Source: an uncultured Isosphaeraceae bacterium (lineage in GTDB: Bacteria > Planctomycetota > Planctomycetia > Isosphaerales > Isosphaeraceae). Taken from it: DNA of 10,211 nt. The translations under genes and the position numbers were made by a program. The notes under the pieces are model-generated. The model made no database searches, was not told where the DNA came from, and saw only the letters and a program-made list of their open reading frames with translations. The stretch is taken from positions 1 to 10,211 of the forward strand of contig CALCIC010001029.1 in NCBI GenBank assembly GCA_937907405.1. Reading direction: 5' to 3'. Shown piece by piece: positions 1 to 6,998 of this stretch; position 1 is the first letter of the stretch; each line of letters opens with the position of its first letter.

Positions 1-16
1 GGGGGGGGGGGGGGGG
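1..16. other. Poly-G run at contig start, probable sequencing artefact
   Basis: Sixteen consecutive G residues open the window. No other G run in the window is this long. Illumina two-colour instruments record missing signal as G, so terminal poly-G is a known artefact. The opposite end of the window carries an untrimmed Illumina adapter, which supports the same explanation. Read on the minus strand, the run would add a string of prolines to the partial gene beside it. Those prolines should not be trusted. Confidence 0.85.
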
Positions 17-889
17 CTCGGCTCGCTCGCGCGCCCGCCGCTCCTGATCGGCGAGAAGCGCCGGCGCCTGTTCGAGAAAGTCGATGTACCGGGATCGTCC
101 GGCCGGTCGGACGAAGCCCATGGCCTGGGCCTTGACCTCGACGGCCTTCCCCAGCGCTTCGAGCGCCCGGGCGTCGGCCAGGGCCAGGGCGTCGTCCCCT
201 CTCATATGGGCGCGGACGGCCCGGTCGAAGTGATGCCAGGCGAGGTCCGACGCGAGGCTCAGGTATGAAACCCCGTAGCTCTTCAGGTCGAGCCTCGGCT
301 TCGGATCGTTCGACCTGGGAACGTCGAGGGGGCCGAACCTCTCCGCCCAGGCCGCCTCGGCGAGATCGGCCCGGCCCAGGCGGAGGAGCAGGCAGATCTT
401 GACCGGGTCGAGCGAATCGACCGCGACCGAGGACGCCGCGTCGTTGCCCCGGCCGATCATCCTTCCTCTCGCCCGTTCGTCCCCTGGCTCGCCCTGGTCC
501 AGTACGTCGGCGTCGAGGTCGGCCGGTTCGTCGGCCGCGATCAGCGGGTAGACCAGGCCGTTCCAGACGACCGCGTGCCGGGTCTTGCCGCCGTCGGCCG
601 CCGGCAAGACCCAACCGCTGGCGGCGACCTCCGCCGGATCGCCCCCCCAGACGGTGCCGATCGCGATCCGGATCTTGCGGTATTCGCAGCCTCTCGGATC
701 GGCGAGCCCCTGCTCGAACAGCGCGGCGGTCGCCGATACGAAAAACCGCGGCAGCTTCGTCTTCGGCGGCGACCAGGGCTCGGCCTGCCTCGGGGGCGTC
801 GGCAACGCCGGCGGTTCGGCTCGAGACGAGATCGGCGACGCCGTCGAAGCGATCAGGAGAACGACGGCGAGCGGCGCGGCGGTTCGCAT
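17..889 (-). CDS. Secreted protein of unknown function, C-terminus cut by contig end
   Basis: An open frame reads leftward from an ATG at 889 to the contig edge with no stop, giving 291 trustworthy residues. Residues 1-24 form a signal peptide: MRTAAP, then the hydrophobic stretch LAVVLLIA, then a likely cut after SSRA. The mature part includes LADPRGCEYRKI and ASGWVLP near residues 61-96, an H-x-VVWNGLVYPL segment, and an Ala-rich helical C-terminal part. From memory this resembles secreted planctomycete proteins of unknown role; I assign no function. The chosen ATG has AGGAG at 897-901 with a 7-base gap. A second in-frame ATG at 910 would add MRKRSIA, giving a more basic signal-peptide start, with AAGGG about 10 bases upstream. 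It lies 4 bases after the preceding stop. Either start places the gene directly behind the 915-4496 gene, so co-transcription is likely. Confidence 0.8.
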
Positions 890-914
890 GGCGATGCTCC
901 TCTTCCTCATCCAA

Positions 915-3900
915 TCAGGGCCCTTCGATTCGATCCATCCCTCGGTCGTCGAGGTCATCGAGCCAGTCGTCCCCCATCCTGGGCTGGAACAGTTCGCGGA
1001 GGCGAAGCCTCGGCGGCGTTGCGAGGATCTCGGCCAGGGCGACCCGGGCGTCGGCCTTGCTGCGATGTCGGAAGTCGCCGGCGATCATGACGCCCGGCGG
1101 ACGCTTCGGCGGCGTCGGGTCGTCGGGCAGGGCGTCGAGCAACGCCCGGGCGGCCCGGGCGTCGTACGTCCCCGCGGCCTTGAAGGTCGAGGGGCCATCT
1201 TGCCCCAGCCCCCAGTCGCCGCCGGCCAGGCCGGGGAGTCGCGCGGCCAACGGTGCGAAGACGACCTCGGCGGCCGCGCGGTCGTACCGCGAGGTCAACG
1301 CCGCCAGCTCGGCCAGATCGCGGTAGCGCCGGCCGGCGTAGGCCGCCATGGGGGGTTGCTCGCGGACCGGCAGCGGCGAACGTCGCGACAGGGCGAGCCA
1401 CAGGCAGCTCGAAGCCCGGTCCGGATCGAGCCGAACCACGAGCGGCAGCAGTCGGCCCAGCAGGACGGCCGGCGACGGAGGGAAGGCCGGAGAGTAGTCG
1501 AGCTCGGCGATCTTCTCGACCGATTCGCGCAACAGCTCCCGAGCCGCCGAAGGGTCCGCGTCGGCCAGCGCCCGCGCCGAAAACGCCGGCAAGACCGCCG
1601 CGAGCGTCGGGTCGTTCGCCTCGGCCGCGAGGGCGCGGGCCGCCGGCAGGTCCTTCTCGGCCATCCGAACGCAGACGTCGCGCCGGGCGCTCGATCGCCT
1701 GTTCTCCTCAACCAGCCCGAGCAGCCGGCGCGCCTCGGCCGGGTTGGTCGCCGCGAGCCGCCTGGCGATCTCGACCCGAAGCCGGTCGTGCTCGTAGGGC
1801 TGCTGGGCCGGAACGTCGATGAGCTTCAGGGCGGCGGGCGGGTCGACGCGCGCCAGGGCCGTCGCCAGCGCGTTGCGAGCCCCGTGGAAGGCCCTGTCGT
1901 TGGCTCCTCCCACAACCTCCACGCGAACGCCGTTGCGGGGAACGACGGCGACCGGATCGTCGGGCTTCTCCGCGATCGCCAGGGCCTTGCGAGCCAGGGC
2001 CGCGCCGCGGTCGACGTCCCCCACGTCGAGCCGCCGGTCGGCGACCCCCGCCAGCATGCTCGCCGCCTGGCCGGGGACGTCGATCTTGCGCCCCTGGCTC
2101 TCGGCCCGATCGAGGAGTTCGCGACGGAACGACGGCCGGGCCGACGCCCCCAGGCGGTCGAACAGGCTCAACGACGCGTCCGCCGCCGTTTGAGGCGAGC
2201 CGATCGCGTCGAGGATTTCGAGGACCTTTCGCGGGTCTCCCTCGGATCGGCCGATCGCCAGGTTCGTGAGCACGCGCGGCTCGGCCGCGACGACCTGATT
2301 CTCGATCATCTCGACCACCCGATCGGGATCGAAGAGCGCCGTGGTCTCCGCGATCCAGTTCGAGGACATGAGCCGTTCTCCGGCGCGGGGCTCCACTCGG
2401 GCCTGGGCGATCAGGTCGCGGGTGATCGCCCGTTCTTCGTCACGGGAGACCGGCGAGGGCGCCGAGCCGAGCCGCAACGCCGGGGGCTCGTCGAGGCGGC
2501 GGACCACGAACTGGACCGACTGGGCTCCCGCTTCGATCCGCCGGCCGACGAACCGATACCCCTCCTTGGCGACGAAGAGAAACGCCGGCAGGTCGGGGAC
2601 CTGCTTGACCCGGAACCGGCCGTCGGCGTCGGTCGTTCCATGCGTCTTCCGGGGACCGTCGCCCGACTGGAAGACCTCGGCGCCGACGACCGGCTTGCCG
2701 GCCGAGTCGACCACCCGGCCGACCGCCGCGCGCATGGCGATCGATTTGCCGAGCGTCAGGTCGGGGACCGCGCCCTCCTGATCGACGATCCATTGCGAGG
2801 TCGACGGCTCATAACCCGGCGCCTCGGCGGTGACGCGGTACTCGTGCTTTACGGGAAGCTCGGACGGCGTCCTGTACCGACCGTCGGGGCCGGTTCGGAC
2901 CTCGCCCGATCCACTGAACGTGATCTTGCTCCCTGAGTGGGGAGGCTGGCCCGGCGGTTGGATCGCGACCTGGATTTGAGCGTCCGCCAACGGCCGGCCG
3001 TCAGGACCGAGCACTCGGCCCGACAGGGCCAGCGTCGGCCGGTTGTGGAGGCGGATCGTGATCGGCTCCCCCTCGCCGGGCCTGGGGACGACCACGGCGT
3101 CCGAGACGGCGACCCAACCCGACTTCGCCGCGACGCTGACCGGAACGTTGGGGGCGAGGCTCCCCAGAACGAACTCCCCCCGCGCGTCGGCCTCCGCGGA
3201 GACCGTCTGGCTCGCAATGGAACCGGTCCGCCTCACGGTCCAGACGCCGGAGACGGCGGCATGAGGGACCGGACCACCCTTCTCGTCGACGACCCGGCCC
3301 CGGACCAGCGCCGCCTTGTGCAGCGGCGGCGGATTGAATTCGTGCCGCTCCTCGCCGGCCTTGACCTCGAAGTCCACCCAGTTCTGGACGCCCAGCGGCA
3401 GGTAGTATTCTTTCGTGTCTCTCGCAAGCCAGGGGTAACTGAATCGGATTGCGCCGGGCTTGACGACGACCGAGAAGCGGCCCTGCGCGTCGGTTTCAAT
3501 CTGAGGGACCGTTCCCGAGAAATGGAGCGGCAAGACGTGCACCTGGACTCCCGATATCGGGGCGCCGCCGCCCTCTTCCCGGACGACCCCCTCGACGCGG
3601 ACTCCCCGGACCAGGGGGATCTCCACTTCCTCCGTCTCCCCCTCCCGGATCGCCGCAGCCGGTTGTTTCGGCGCAAGATAAAGCGAGCCCTCCGGCGGCG
3701 TGATCCGCCAACTGTAGATCCGTCCCTCGGCCATGAGACCGAAATCGATCCGGCCGTCGTCGCCGGTGGTCTCGCGACGCCAATGGGTGATGGGGCCTTG
3801 ATACCCCTCCTCGGTCGGTCGCGACCACACGGTGATCTCCCAGCCCTTGACGGCCTTGGGGTCGTCGGCGGTCACGCGGAGCTTGAGCCGGCCGAGCGGG

Positions 3901-4496
3901 CGGAGCGTCGCGGAACCGTCGTCGGGGTCTCTCGGCAGGCACTGGACGAGCTGGCCGTCGTACGTCACGTCGATCGCGCCGACGTCCGCCGGCGCGACGC
4001 CGTCGAGCGTCGCCCGGCCGTCGGCGTCGGTCGTCGCGGTAAGCCGATCGAGCATCCCGTCCGGCGGTCGCGGGGCCTTGACCGTCAGTTGAGCCGGCCG
4101 GACGGTCGCACCCGGGGCGGGCTTGCCGTCGGGCTTGAAGATCCGGCAGGGAGTCGAGGCCGGCGCGCCGAGCACGAGGCGGACCGACTCCCCCGGGCCC
4201 GGCAGCTCGTGCTTGAATTCGAGGAAGGCGATGCGGGCGCCCGGCTTGTAGGCCCAGAGCGTCGGCGACCAGATCGCGCCTCGGCCCATGAGATCGGCTT
4301 CCCGTTCGAGTCGGAAAACGCCCTTCTCGTCGGTCTCGGCCGTCGCCAGGACGTCGGGCCCCTTGCGAGTCGCGATCGTATCGCCGAGCCAGACCGTCGC
4401 ACCCGCGACCGGCTTGCCATCAGCGTCCTCGACCGTTCCCGACAGCGGGACCGTCATCCCGATCGCCAGCCAGGCCACGGAAACCAGCGTCACCAT
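915..4496 (-). CDS. Large protein with seven carboxypeptidase-regulatory-like modules and a helical-repeat C-terminal half
   Basis: This encodes 1193 residues. Residues 18-670 hold seven tandem modules, each pairing a G-x-V-x(4-6)-G-x-P-x(2)-G/D-A strand motif with a later T-D-x-x-G-R/x-F-like turn. The first motifs begin near residues 18, 117, 204, 299, 397, 489 and 591. The turns include TDEKG (55), TDADG (156), GDDG (245), TDAQG (335), ADARG (436), GPDG (536) and TDADG (622). This is the CarboxypepD_reg/CNA-B-like beta-sandwich pattern; no peptidase catalytic domain is visible. Residues ~680-1193 are helical, with recurring DPxxAxxLL-type units resembling TPR/HEAT solenoids. The N-terminus is hydrophobic (MVTLVSVAWLAIGM) but lacks basic residues, so secretion is likely but not certain. 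The start is firm: GAGGAG at 4504-4509 sits 7 bases upstream, and an in-frame stop (4521-4523) lies eight codons before it. A scaffold or binding role is inferred from architecture only. Confidence 0.92.
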   Translation of the reverse strand: MVTLVSVAWLAIGMTVPLSGTVEDADGKPVAGATVWLGDTIATRKGPDVLATAETDEKGVFRLEREADLMGRGAIWSPTLWAYKPGARIAFLEFKHELPGPGESVRLVLGAPASTPCRIFKPDGKPAPGATVRPAQLTVKAPRPPDGMLDRLTATTDADGRATLDGVAPADVGAIDVTYDGQLVQCLPRDPDDGSATLRPLGRLKLRVTADDPKAVKGWEITVWSRPTEEGYQGPITHWRRETTGDDGRIDFGLMAEGRIYSWRITPPEGSLYLAPKQPAAAIREGETEEVEIPLVRGVRVEGVVREEGGGAPISGVQVHVLPLHFSGTVPQIETDAQGRFSVVVKPGAIRFSYPWLARDTKEYYLPLGVQNWVDFEVKAGEERHEFNPPPLHKAALVRGRVVDEKGGPVPHAAVSGVWTVRRTGSIASQTVSAEADARGEFVLGSLAPNVPVSVAAKSGWVAVSDAVVVPRPGEGEPITIRLHNRPTLALSGRVLGPDGRPLADAQIQVAIQPPGQPPHSGSKITFSGSGEVRTGPDGRYRTPSELPVKHEYRVTAEAPGYEPSTSQWIVDQEGAVPDLTLGKSIAMRAAVGRVVDSAGKPVVGAEVFQSGDGPRKTHGTTDADGRFRVKQVPDLPAFLFVAKEGYRFVGRRIEAGAQSVQFVVRRLDEPPALRLGSAPSPVSRDEERAITRDLIAQARVEPRAGERLMSSNWIAETTALFDPDRVVEMIENQVVAAEPRVLTNLAIGRSEGDPRKVLEILDAIGSPQTAADASLSLFDRLGASARPSFRRELLDRAESQGRKIDVPGQAASMLAGVADRRLDVGDVDRGAALARKALAIAEKPDDPVAVVPRNGVRVEVVGGANDRAFHGARNALATALARVDPPAALKLIDVPAQQPYEHDRLRVEIARRLAATNPAEARRLLGLVEENRRSSARRDVCVRMAEKDLPAARALAAEANDPTLAAVLPAFSARALADADPSAARELLRESVEKIAELDYSPAFPPSPAVLLGRLLPLVVRLDPDRASSCLWLALSRRSPLPVREQPPMAAYAGRRYRDLAELAALTSRYDRAAAEVVFAPLAARLPGLAGGDWGLGQDGPSTFKAAGTYDARAARALLDALPDDPTPPKRPPGVMIAGDFRHRSKADARVALAEILATPPRLRLRELFQPRMGDDWLDDLDDRGMDRIEGP

Positions 4497-4662
4497 CGGC
4501 CGTCTCCTCGACGCTCCGAGTCATCGATCCGCGCGGGCCGTCCCTGATCCCTTCGCGCCTTGTCCGATCGTACCCCTCACGCCGGCCCGGAGGAAGGGAA
4601 CGCCGGCCAATCGGCGGCGGCCGGCGGAATCGGCAATCCAACCTCCGCGTAATCGGCGTCGT

Positions 4663-4699
4663 CCGTCCGGACGGTCTGACCGTCGAATCCGAAATTCGG
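4663..4699. promoter_or_regulatory. Cluster of three adjacent palindromes upstream of the large modular gene
   Basis: Three inverted repeats crowd into 37 bases. CCGTCCGGACGG at 4663-4674 is a perfect 12-bp palindrome. GACGGT-CTG-ACCGTC at 4670-4684 is a perfect 6-bp stem with a 3-base loop. CCGAA-A-TTCGG at 4689-4699 has 5-bp arms around one base. They lie about 165-205 bases upstream of the ATG at 4496. Protein-binding sites or mRNA-leader structure are both possible. In GC-rich DNA short palindromes arise easily, so function is unproven. Confidence 0.35.
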
Positions 4700-4740
4700 C
4701 CTCCGGGTTTGCCTGACCAGATTTTTCCAGGGAGGCCCCG

Positions 4741-4780
4741 CCCGTCGTATCCTTATGATGGAGCGTTGTCGCTCGACGGG
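4741..4780. repeat. Nested inverted repeat in the leader region
   Basis: CCCGTCG at 4741-4747 pairs exactly with CGACGGG at 4774-4780. Inside this, GAGCG-TTGT-CGCTC forms a hairpin at 4761-4774. The two stems share base 4774, so they would form a slightly trimmed double structure or compete. The element lies about 245-285 bases upstream of the large modular gene. A function is not shown. Confidence 0.35.
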
Positions 4781-4834
4781 TTCTTTGACAAGTCGTTCGA
4801 AACGGAAGCGTGGCTCTGAGGCGAGGGTGAAAAG

Positions 4835-4985
4835 CGCGCGAGCGAACCCAATTCGTCGGCGCGGGCGGGGCGACGGCGGCGGACCCAAAGGTCGAAATCC
4901 GCGCGAGCGAACCCAATTCGTCGGCGCGGGCGGGGCGACGGCGGCGGACCCACAGGTCGAAATCCGCGCGAGCGAACCCAATTCG
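4835..4985. repeat. 65-bp tandem repeat, about 2.3 copies
   Basis: Units begin at 4841, 4906 and 4971, exactly 65 bases apart. The first two are full length and differ at one base (A at 4888, C at 4953). The third is a 15-base remnant, AGCGAACCCAATTCG. Six bases (CGCGCG) before the first unit also match. The start of each unit belongs to the dispersed motif described at 5056, 5178 and 5278. Near-identity of the units points to a recent duplication. The period of 65 rules out a conserved protein repeat. Confidence 0.93.
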
Positions 4986-5055
4986 GCAAGGCGATCGGAA
5001 TCAGACCGGGGACCGTGTCTGCATGGGATTCGTGGGGATTCGGAGTGCCTGACCG

Positions 5056-5078
5056 GGCGCGAACGAAGCCAAAATCGG
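5056..5078 (+). repeat. Dispersed intergenic repeat, copy A (23-bp exact pair)
   Basis: This 23-mer, with core GCGCGAACGAAGCCAAAATC, recurs exactly at 5278-5300, in the same orientation and 222 bases away. The core is also related to the start of each 65-bp unit (GCGCGAGCGAACCCAATTCG). An exact 23-base recurrence within a few hundred bases is not expected by chance, even in GC-rich DNA. Confidence 0.85.
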
Positions 5079-5116
5079 ATGCGAGCGTTCGGCGCGGGAT
5101 GCGGGCATTCGGCGCG
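5077..5116. repeat. 20-bp tandem duplication
   Basis: Bases 5077-5096 and 5097-5116 are adjacent copies of one 20-base unit beginning GGATGCG and ending TTCGGCGCG. They differ at two positions (A/G and G/A). The duplication abuts copy A of the dispersed repeat. It looks like local slippage or unequal exchange in non-coding DNA. Confidence 0.85.
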
Positions 5117-5177
5117 CAAGTCTTGGCTTAAAAAGGATTTGCGATTCTTGAGATCGGCCATGGGTTCAAGAACAAGG

Positions 5178-5197
5178 GAGCAAACGAAGCCATTTCG
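5178..5197 (+). repeat. Dispersed intergenic repeat, diverged copy
   Basis: GAGCAAACGAAGCCATTTCG keeps the AACGAAGCCA core of the family and the same orientation as the other copies, with changes on both sides. Taken alone this copy is weak. It gains support from the three tandem-unit copies and the two exact copies around it. Confidence 0.55.
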
Positions 5198-5277
5198 CCG
5201 TCGACGTTCCGGGGGCGATTCTCGGGGTGAATCGGCGGGGTCGAGGTGGGCAGGGTCGTGGCGGACGGGGTGGTTTC

Positions 5278-5300
5278 GGCGCGAACGAAGCCAAAATCGG
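5278..5300 (+). repeat. Dispersed intergenic repeat, copy B, next to the cyclase-like stop codon
   Basis: This is the exact 23-base partner of the copy at 5056-5078. It ends 7 bases from the stop codon of the cyclase-like gene, so it would lie in the 3' untranslated part of that mRNA, read there as the reverse complement. Whether it affects mRNA ends cannot be told from sequence alone. Confidence 0.85.
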
Positions 5301-5307
5301 CGGGGGG

Positions 5308-6768
5308 TCAGAACTCCCAGACGCGGCGGCCCTTGAGGAACATGCTGACGTAGCCGTCCTCGCTGATCTTGAGGACGGGGCCGTGCTGCGAGGCGGCGAG
5401 GGCGGCGAGGGTGCGGGCGCCCTGGACGGATCGGCCGAGTTCGAGGGTCTCGGCGGAGATTCTCAGGATGGCGCCGAATGTAAGGAGGTTGCCGTCGGGG
5501 TCGGTCACGACGGCGCCGTCGAGGCTGGCGATCGACTCCAGGACCGTCGGTTCGAGCTGGAGCAGGTTCATGCCCCGGACGGCGTGGTGCAGGGCCCGTT
5601 TGGCCAGGCGCGGGGAGAGGTTCTCGGGGTCCTGGGGGTCGTCGACGGCGACTTCCTCGGACATCCGGTCGACGGGGGCGATGAGTTGGGGGATCGACTT
5701 CTCGGGATCTCGGACCACGACCAGCAGGGCGCCGACCCGGGCCGCGCTGAGGTTGAGCGCGGCCTGGAACAGGCGGCGGGCCAGGCCGCCGTCGCTGGAG
5801 AGCTTGACCGCCTCGCGCCAGATGCCGAACTTGGTGGGGATGTCCAGCAGGCGCCAGCGGCCGTCGCTGAAGCTGAACATCAGATCGCCCTCGGCGAAGA
5901 CCTTGATGTCCTGCGCGGGGGTGAGGACGAGGCAGACGTGGCCCCCCGAGACGGTGGCCCGGGCGTGGCTCTGGTAAAGCCGGGGGCAGAGGTGGGCCGG
6001 CGGCTCCTCGGCCTGGGTCTGCTCGGCCCACTGGCCGATGTCGGCGATCCGCACGAGATCGCCGTCCTGGTTGACGACGAAGACGGTTCGGGTGCCGTCG
6101 CAAAGCCTGTGGAACCCCTTGATGGCGGTGAGCCGGGCGTTGAACTGGGGGGCGCCGACGAGGTTCTCACCCCCCGACAGGGTGGGGTCGTGGTCGGTCC
6201 CCAGCAGCAGGGCGCCGGTGGTCACCCGGCGGTTCTCGTAGGTCGAGAGCGCCGCCAGGCGGAGCGCCTCGAGGGCCGCTGGGACGCGGTAGGGGGTGTC
6301 GGGCGAGAGGAAGTCGGCGATGATCAGGTCTTCGGTGACGTAATGGAACCGTTCCACCCGCTCGTCGAGGTCCTGGTCGAAGAGGCCCCGGAATCGGAAG
6401 TCGACGGCGCGGACGATGACGTCGATCATCCGCCGCTCGGAGGGGAGCAGCGGCACCGGGCTGCCCGGCTGGAACGTCAGCCGCGAGCCCAGCCAGTCGA
6501 TCTCGATCGCCAGGCGGTCGGCGTCGTCGGTCAGCTTGTACGACGGCACGGCCAGGAGCGCGTCCCAGTCGATGATGCTGCGGTCCCCCTCGACGTCGAG
6601 GACCGAGTCGGGGAAGAAGTGCTCGAGCGTCCGCCTCATGATCGTTTGGTACAGGCCCACGACCTTGGAGATCGGGCCGACGGGGCGGTCGGGTTGAGAC
6701 TGCACGGTCGGCTCCCGCGTCGTCAGGGGCGCGTCGAATCGGATCGACTTCGTTGTCGCAAGGTTCAT
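5308..6768 (-). CDS. Diadenylate cyclase-like (DAC/DisA_N) protein with N-terminal sensor-like region
   Basis: This encodes 486 residues. DAC domains condense two ATP into cyclic di-AMP using a DGA motif and an RHR motif. Here residues ~330-486 carry LDGAVVTDPDGNLLTFGAIL (D417-G418-A419), matching the family's DGA region with its following glycine. Next comes QGARTLAALAAS (R452-T453-L454), matching the usual GTRHRAA, and then KISEDGYVSMF, matching the SEE/D-G strand. Arg452 is kept, but the His and second Arg of RHR are Thr and Leu, so cyclase activity is doubtful. The N-terminal ~320 residues are soluble, with no membrane segment. They may be one of the sensor regions described upstream of DAC domains (a DACNV-type match is my recollection, not shown here). 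GAGGGA at 6778-6783, 9 bases upstream, supports the ATG. The gene stands alone, divergent from the phosphatase gene. Confidence 0.85.
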   Translation of the reverse strand: MNLATTKSIRFDAPLTTREPTVQSQPDRPVGPISKVVGLYQTIMRRTLEHFFPDSVLDVEGDRSIIDWDALLAVPSYKLTDDADRLAIEIDWLGSRLTFQPGSPVPLLPSERRMIDVIVRAVDFRFRGLFDQDLDERVERFHYVTEDLIIADFLSPDTPYRVPAALEALRLAALSTYENRRVTTGALLLGTDHDPTLSGGENLVGAPQFNARLTAIKGFHRLCDGTRTVFVVNQDGDLVRIADIGQWAEQTQAEEPPAHLCPRLYQSHARATVSGGHVCLVLTPAQDIKVFAEGDLMFSFSDGRWRLLDIPTKFGIWREAVKLSSDGGLARRLFQAALNLSAARVGALLVVVRDPEKSIPQLIAPVDRMSEEVAVDDPQDPENLSPRLAKRALHHAVRGMNLLQLEPTVLESIASLDGAVVTDPDGNLLTFGAILRISAETLELGRSVQGARTLAALAASQHGPVLKISEDGYVSMFLKGRRVWEF

Positions 6769-6884
6769 AGCCGGCGGTCCCTCGCGCTATCTTCGGGCTT
6801 GCTTCCCAGGCCGTTCCAGCCAGACCGGGCAGGTCGTCGAGCATACCAACCCTCGTCGATTTGGCGACCGGAAAAACCACTGAA

Positions 6885-6900
6885 ATTGAATTTCTTCAAT
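6885..6900. promoter_or_regulatory. Perfect inverted repeat, operator-like
   Basis: ATTGAA-TTTC-TTCAAT has perfect 6-base arms around a 4-base centre. It sits in a conspicuously AT-rich patch of an otherwise GC-rich region, between two divergent genes. Position and symmetry suit a regulator-binding site. An identity for the regulator cannot be given. Confidence 0.4.
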
Positions 6901-6969
6901 CCTAGGACGTTGAATGGACGATCGAGAAGGAATATCGTCCCCGCCGCCCGGTCGGGGCCGCCGTCCGCC

Positions 6970-6998
6970 TTGTGGCTTTCGAGGCGTCTTGCTAGGAT
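6970..6998 (+). promoter_or_regulatory. Candidate sigma-70-type promoter for the phosphatase gene
   Basis: TTGTGG (6970-6975), a 17-base spacer and TAGGAT (6993-6998) fit the sigma-70 pattern. The -10 is extended by TG one base upstream (TGC-TAGGAT). Transcription would start near 7005, about 100 bases before the ATG at 7106. This also argues against translation starting at 6914, upstream of the promoter. Confidence 0.5.

Larger units (their letters stand above)
4497..5307. other. Gene-free region with palindromes and repeats
   Basis: This 811-base stretch lies between two minus-strand genes, the cyclase-like gene (ending 5308) and the large modular gene (starting 4496). It holds the leader of the latter with several inverted repeats (4663-4699, 4741-4780), a 65-bp tandem repeat (4835-4985), a 20-bp duplication (5077-5116) and dispersed motif copies to 5300. 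Open frames cross it. However, the 65-bp unit is not a multiple of three, so each copy is read in a different frame, which argues against coding. A G-rich plus-strand patch lies at 5213-5272. I found no convincing terminator for the cyclase-like gene and no clear promoter for the large gene. Confidence 0.75.

Noticed and set aside
585..4547. Two very long plus-strand open frames (783 and 536 codons) opposite the modular gene
   Set aside because: They are in one frame antisense to the 1193-residue gene and its neighbour, rich in Arg, Gly and Pro with no domain-like pattern. Antisense stops are rare in GC-rich coding DNA. The minus-strand protein has clear repeated modules and a good ribosome binding site.
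4785..4813. Perfect TTGACA on the plus strand at 4785-4790
   Set aside because: There is no -10-like hexamer at 16-18 bases, and no plus-strand gene follows for more than 2 kb.
5213..5272. G-rich patch that might form a G-quadruplex
   Set aside because: G runs are separated by loops of 9, 7 and 2 bases, looser than the usual limit. The mRNA read across here is from the minus strand and would be C-rich. Base composition alone explains it.
4835..5300. CRISPR array
   Set aside because: The tandem units adjoin without spacers, the other copies are irregularly spaced (roughly 90-120 bases apart), and no cas gene is present.
4577..6103. 508-codon minus-strand open frame overlapping the cyclase-like gene and the repeats
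   Set aside because: It runs out of frame within the cyclase-like gene and then through the 65-bp repeats, reading successive copies in different frames. That is expected of non-coding repeat DNA.
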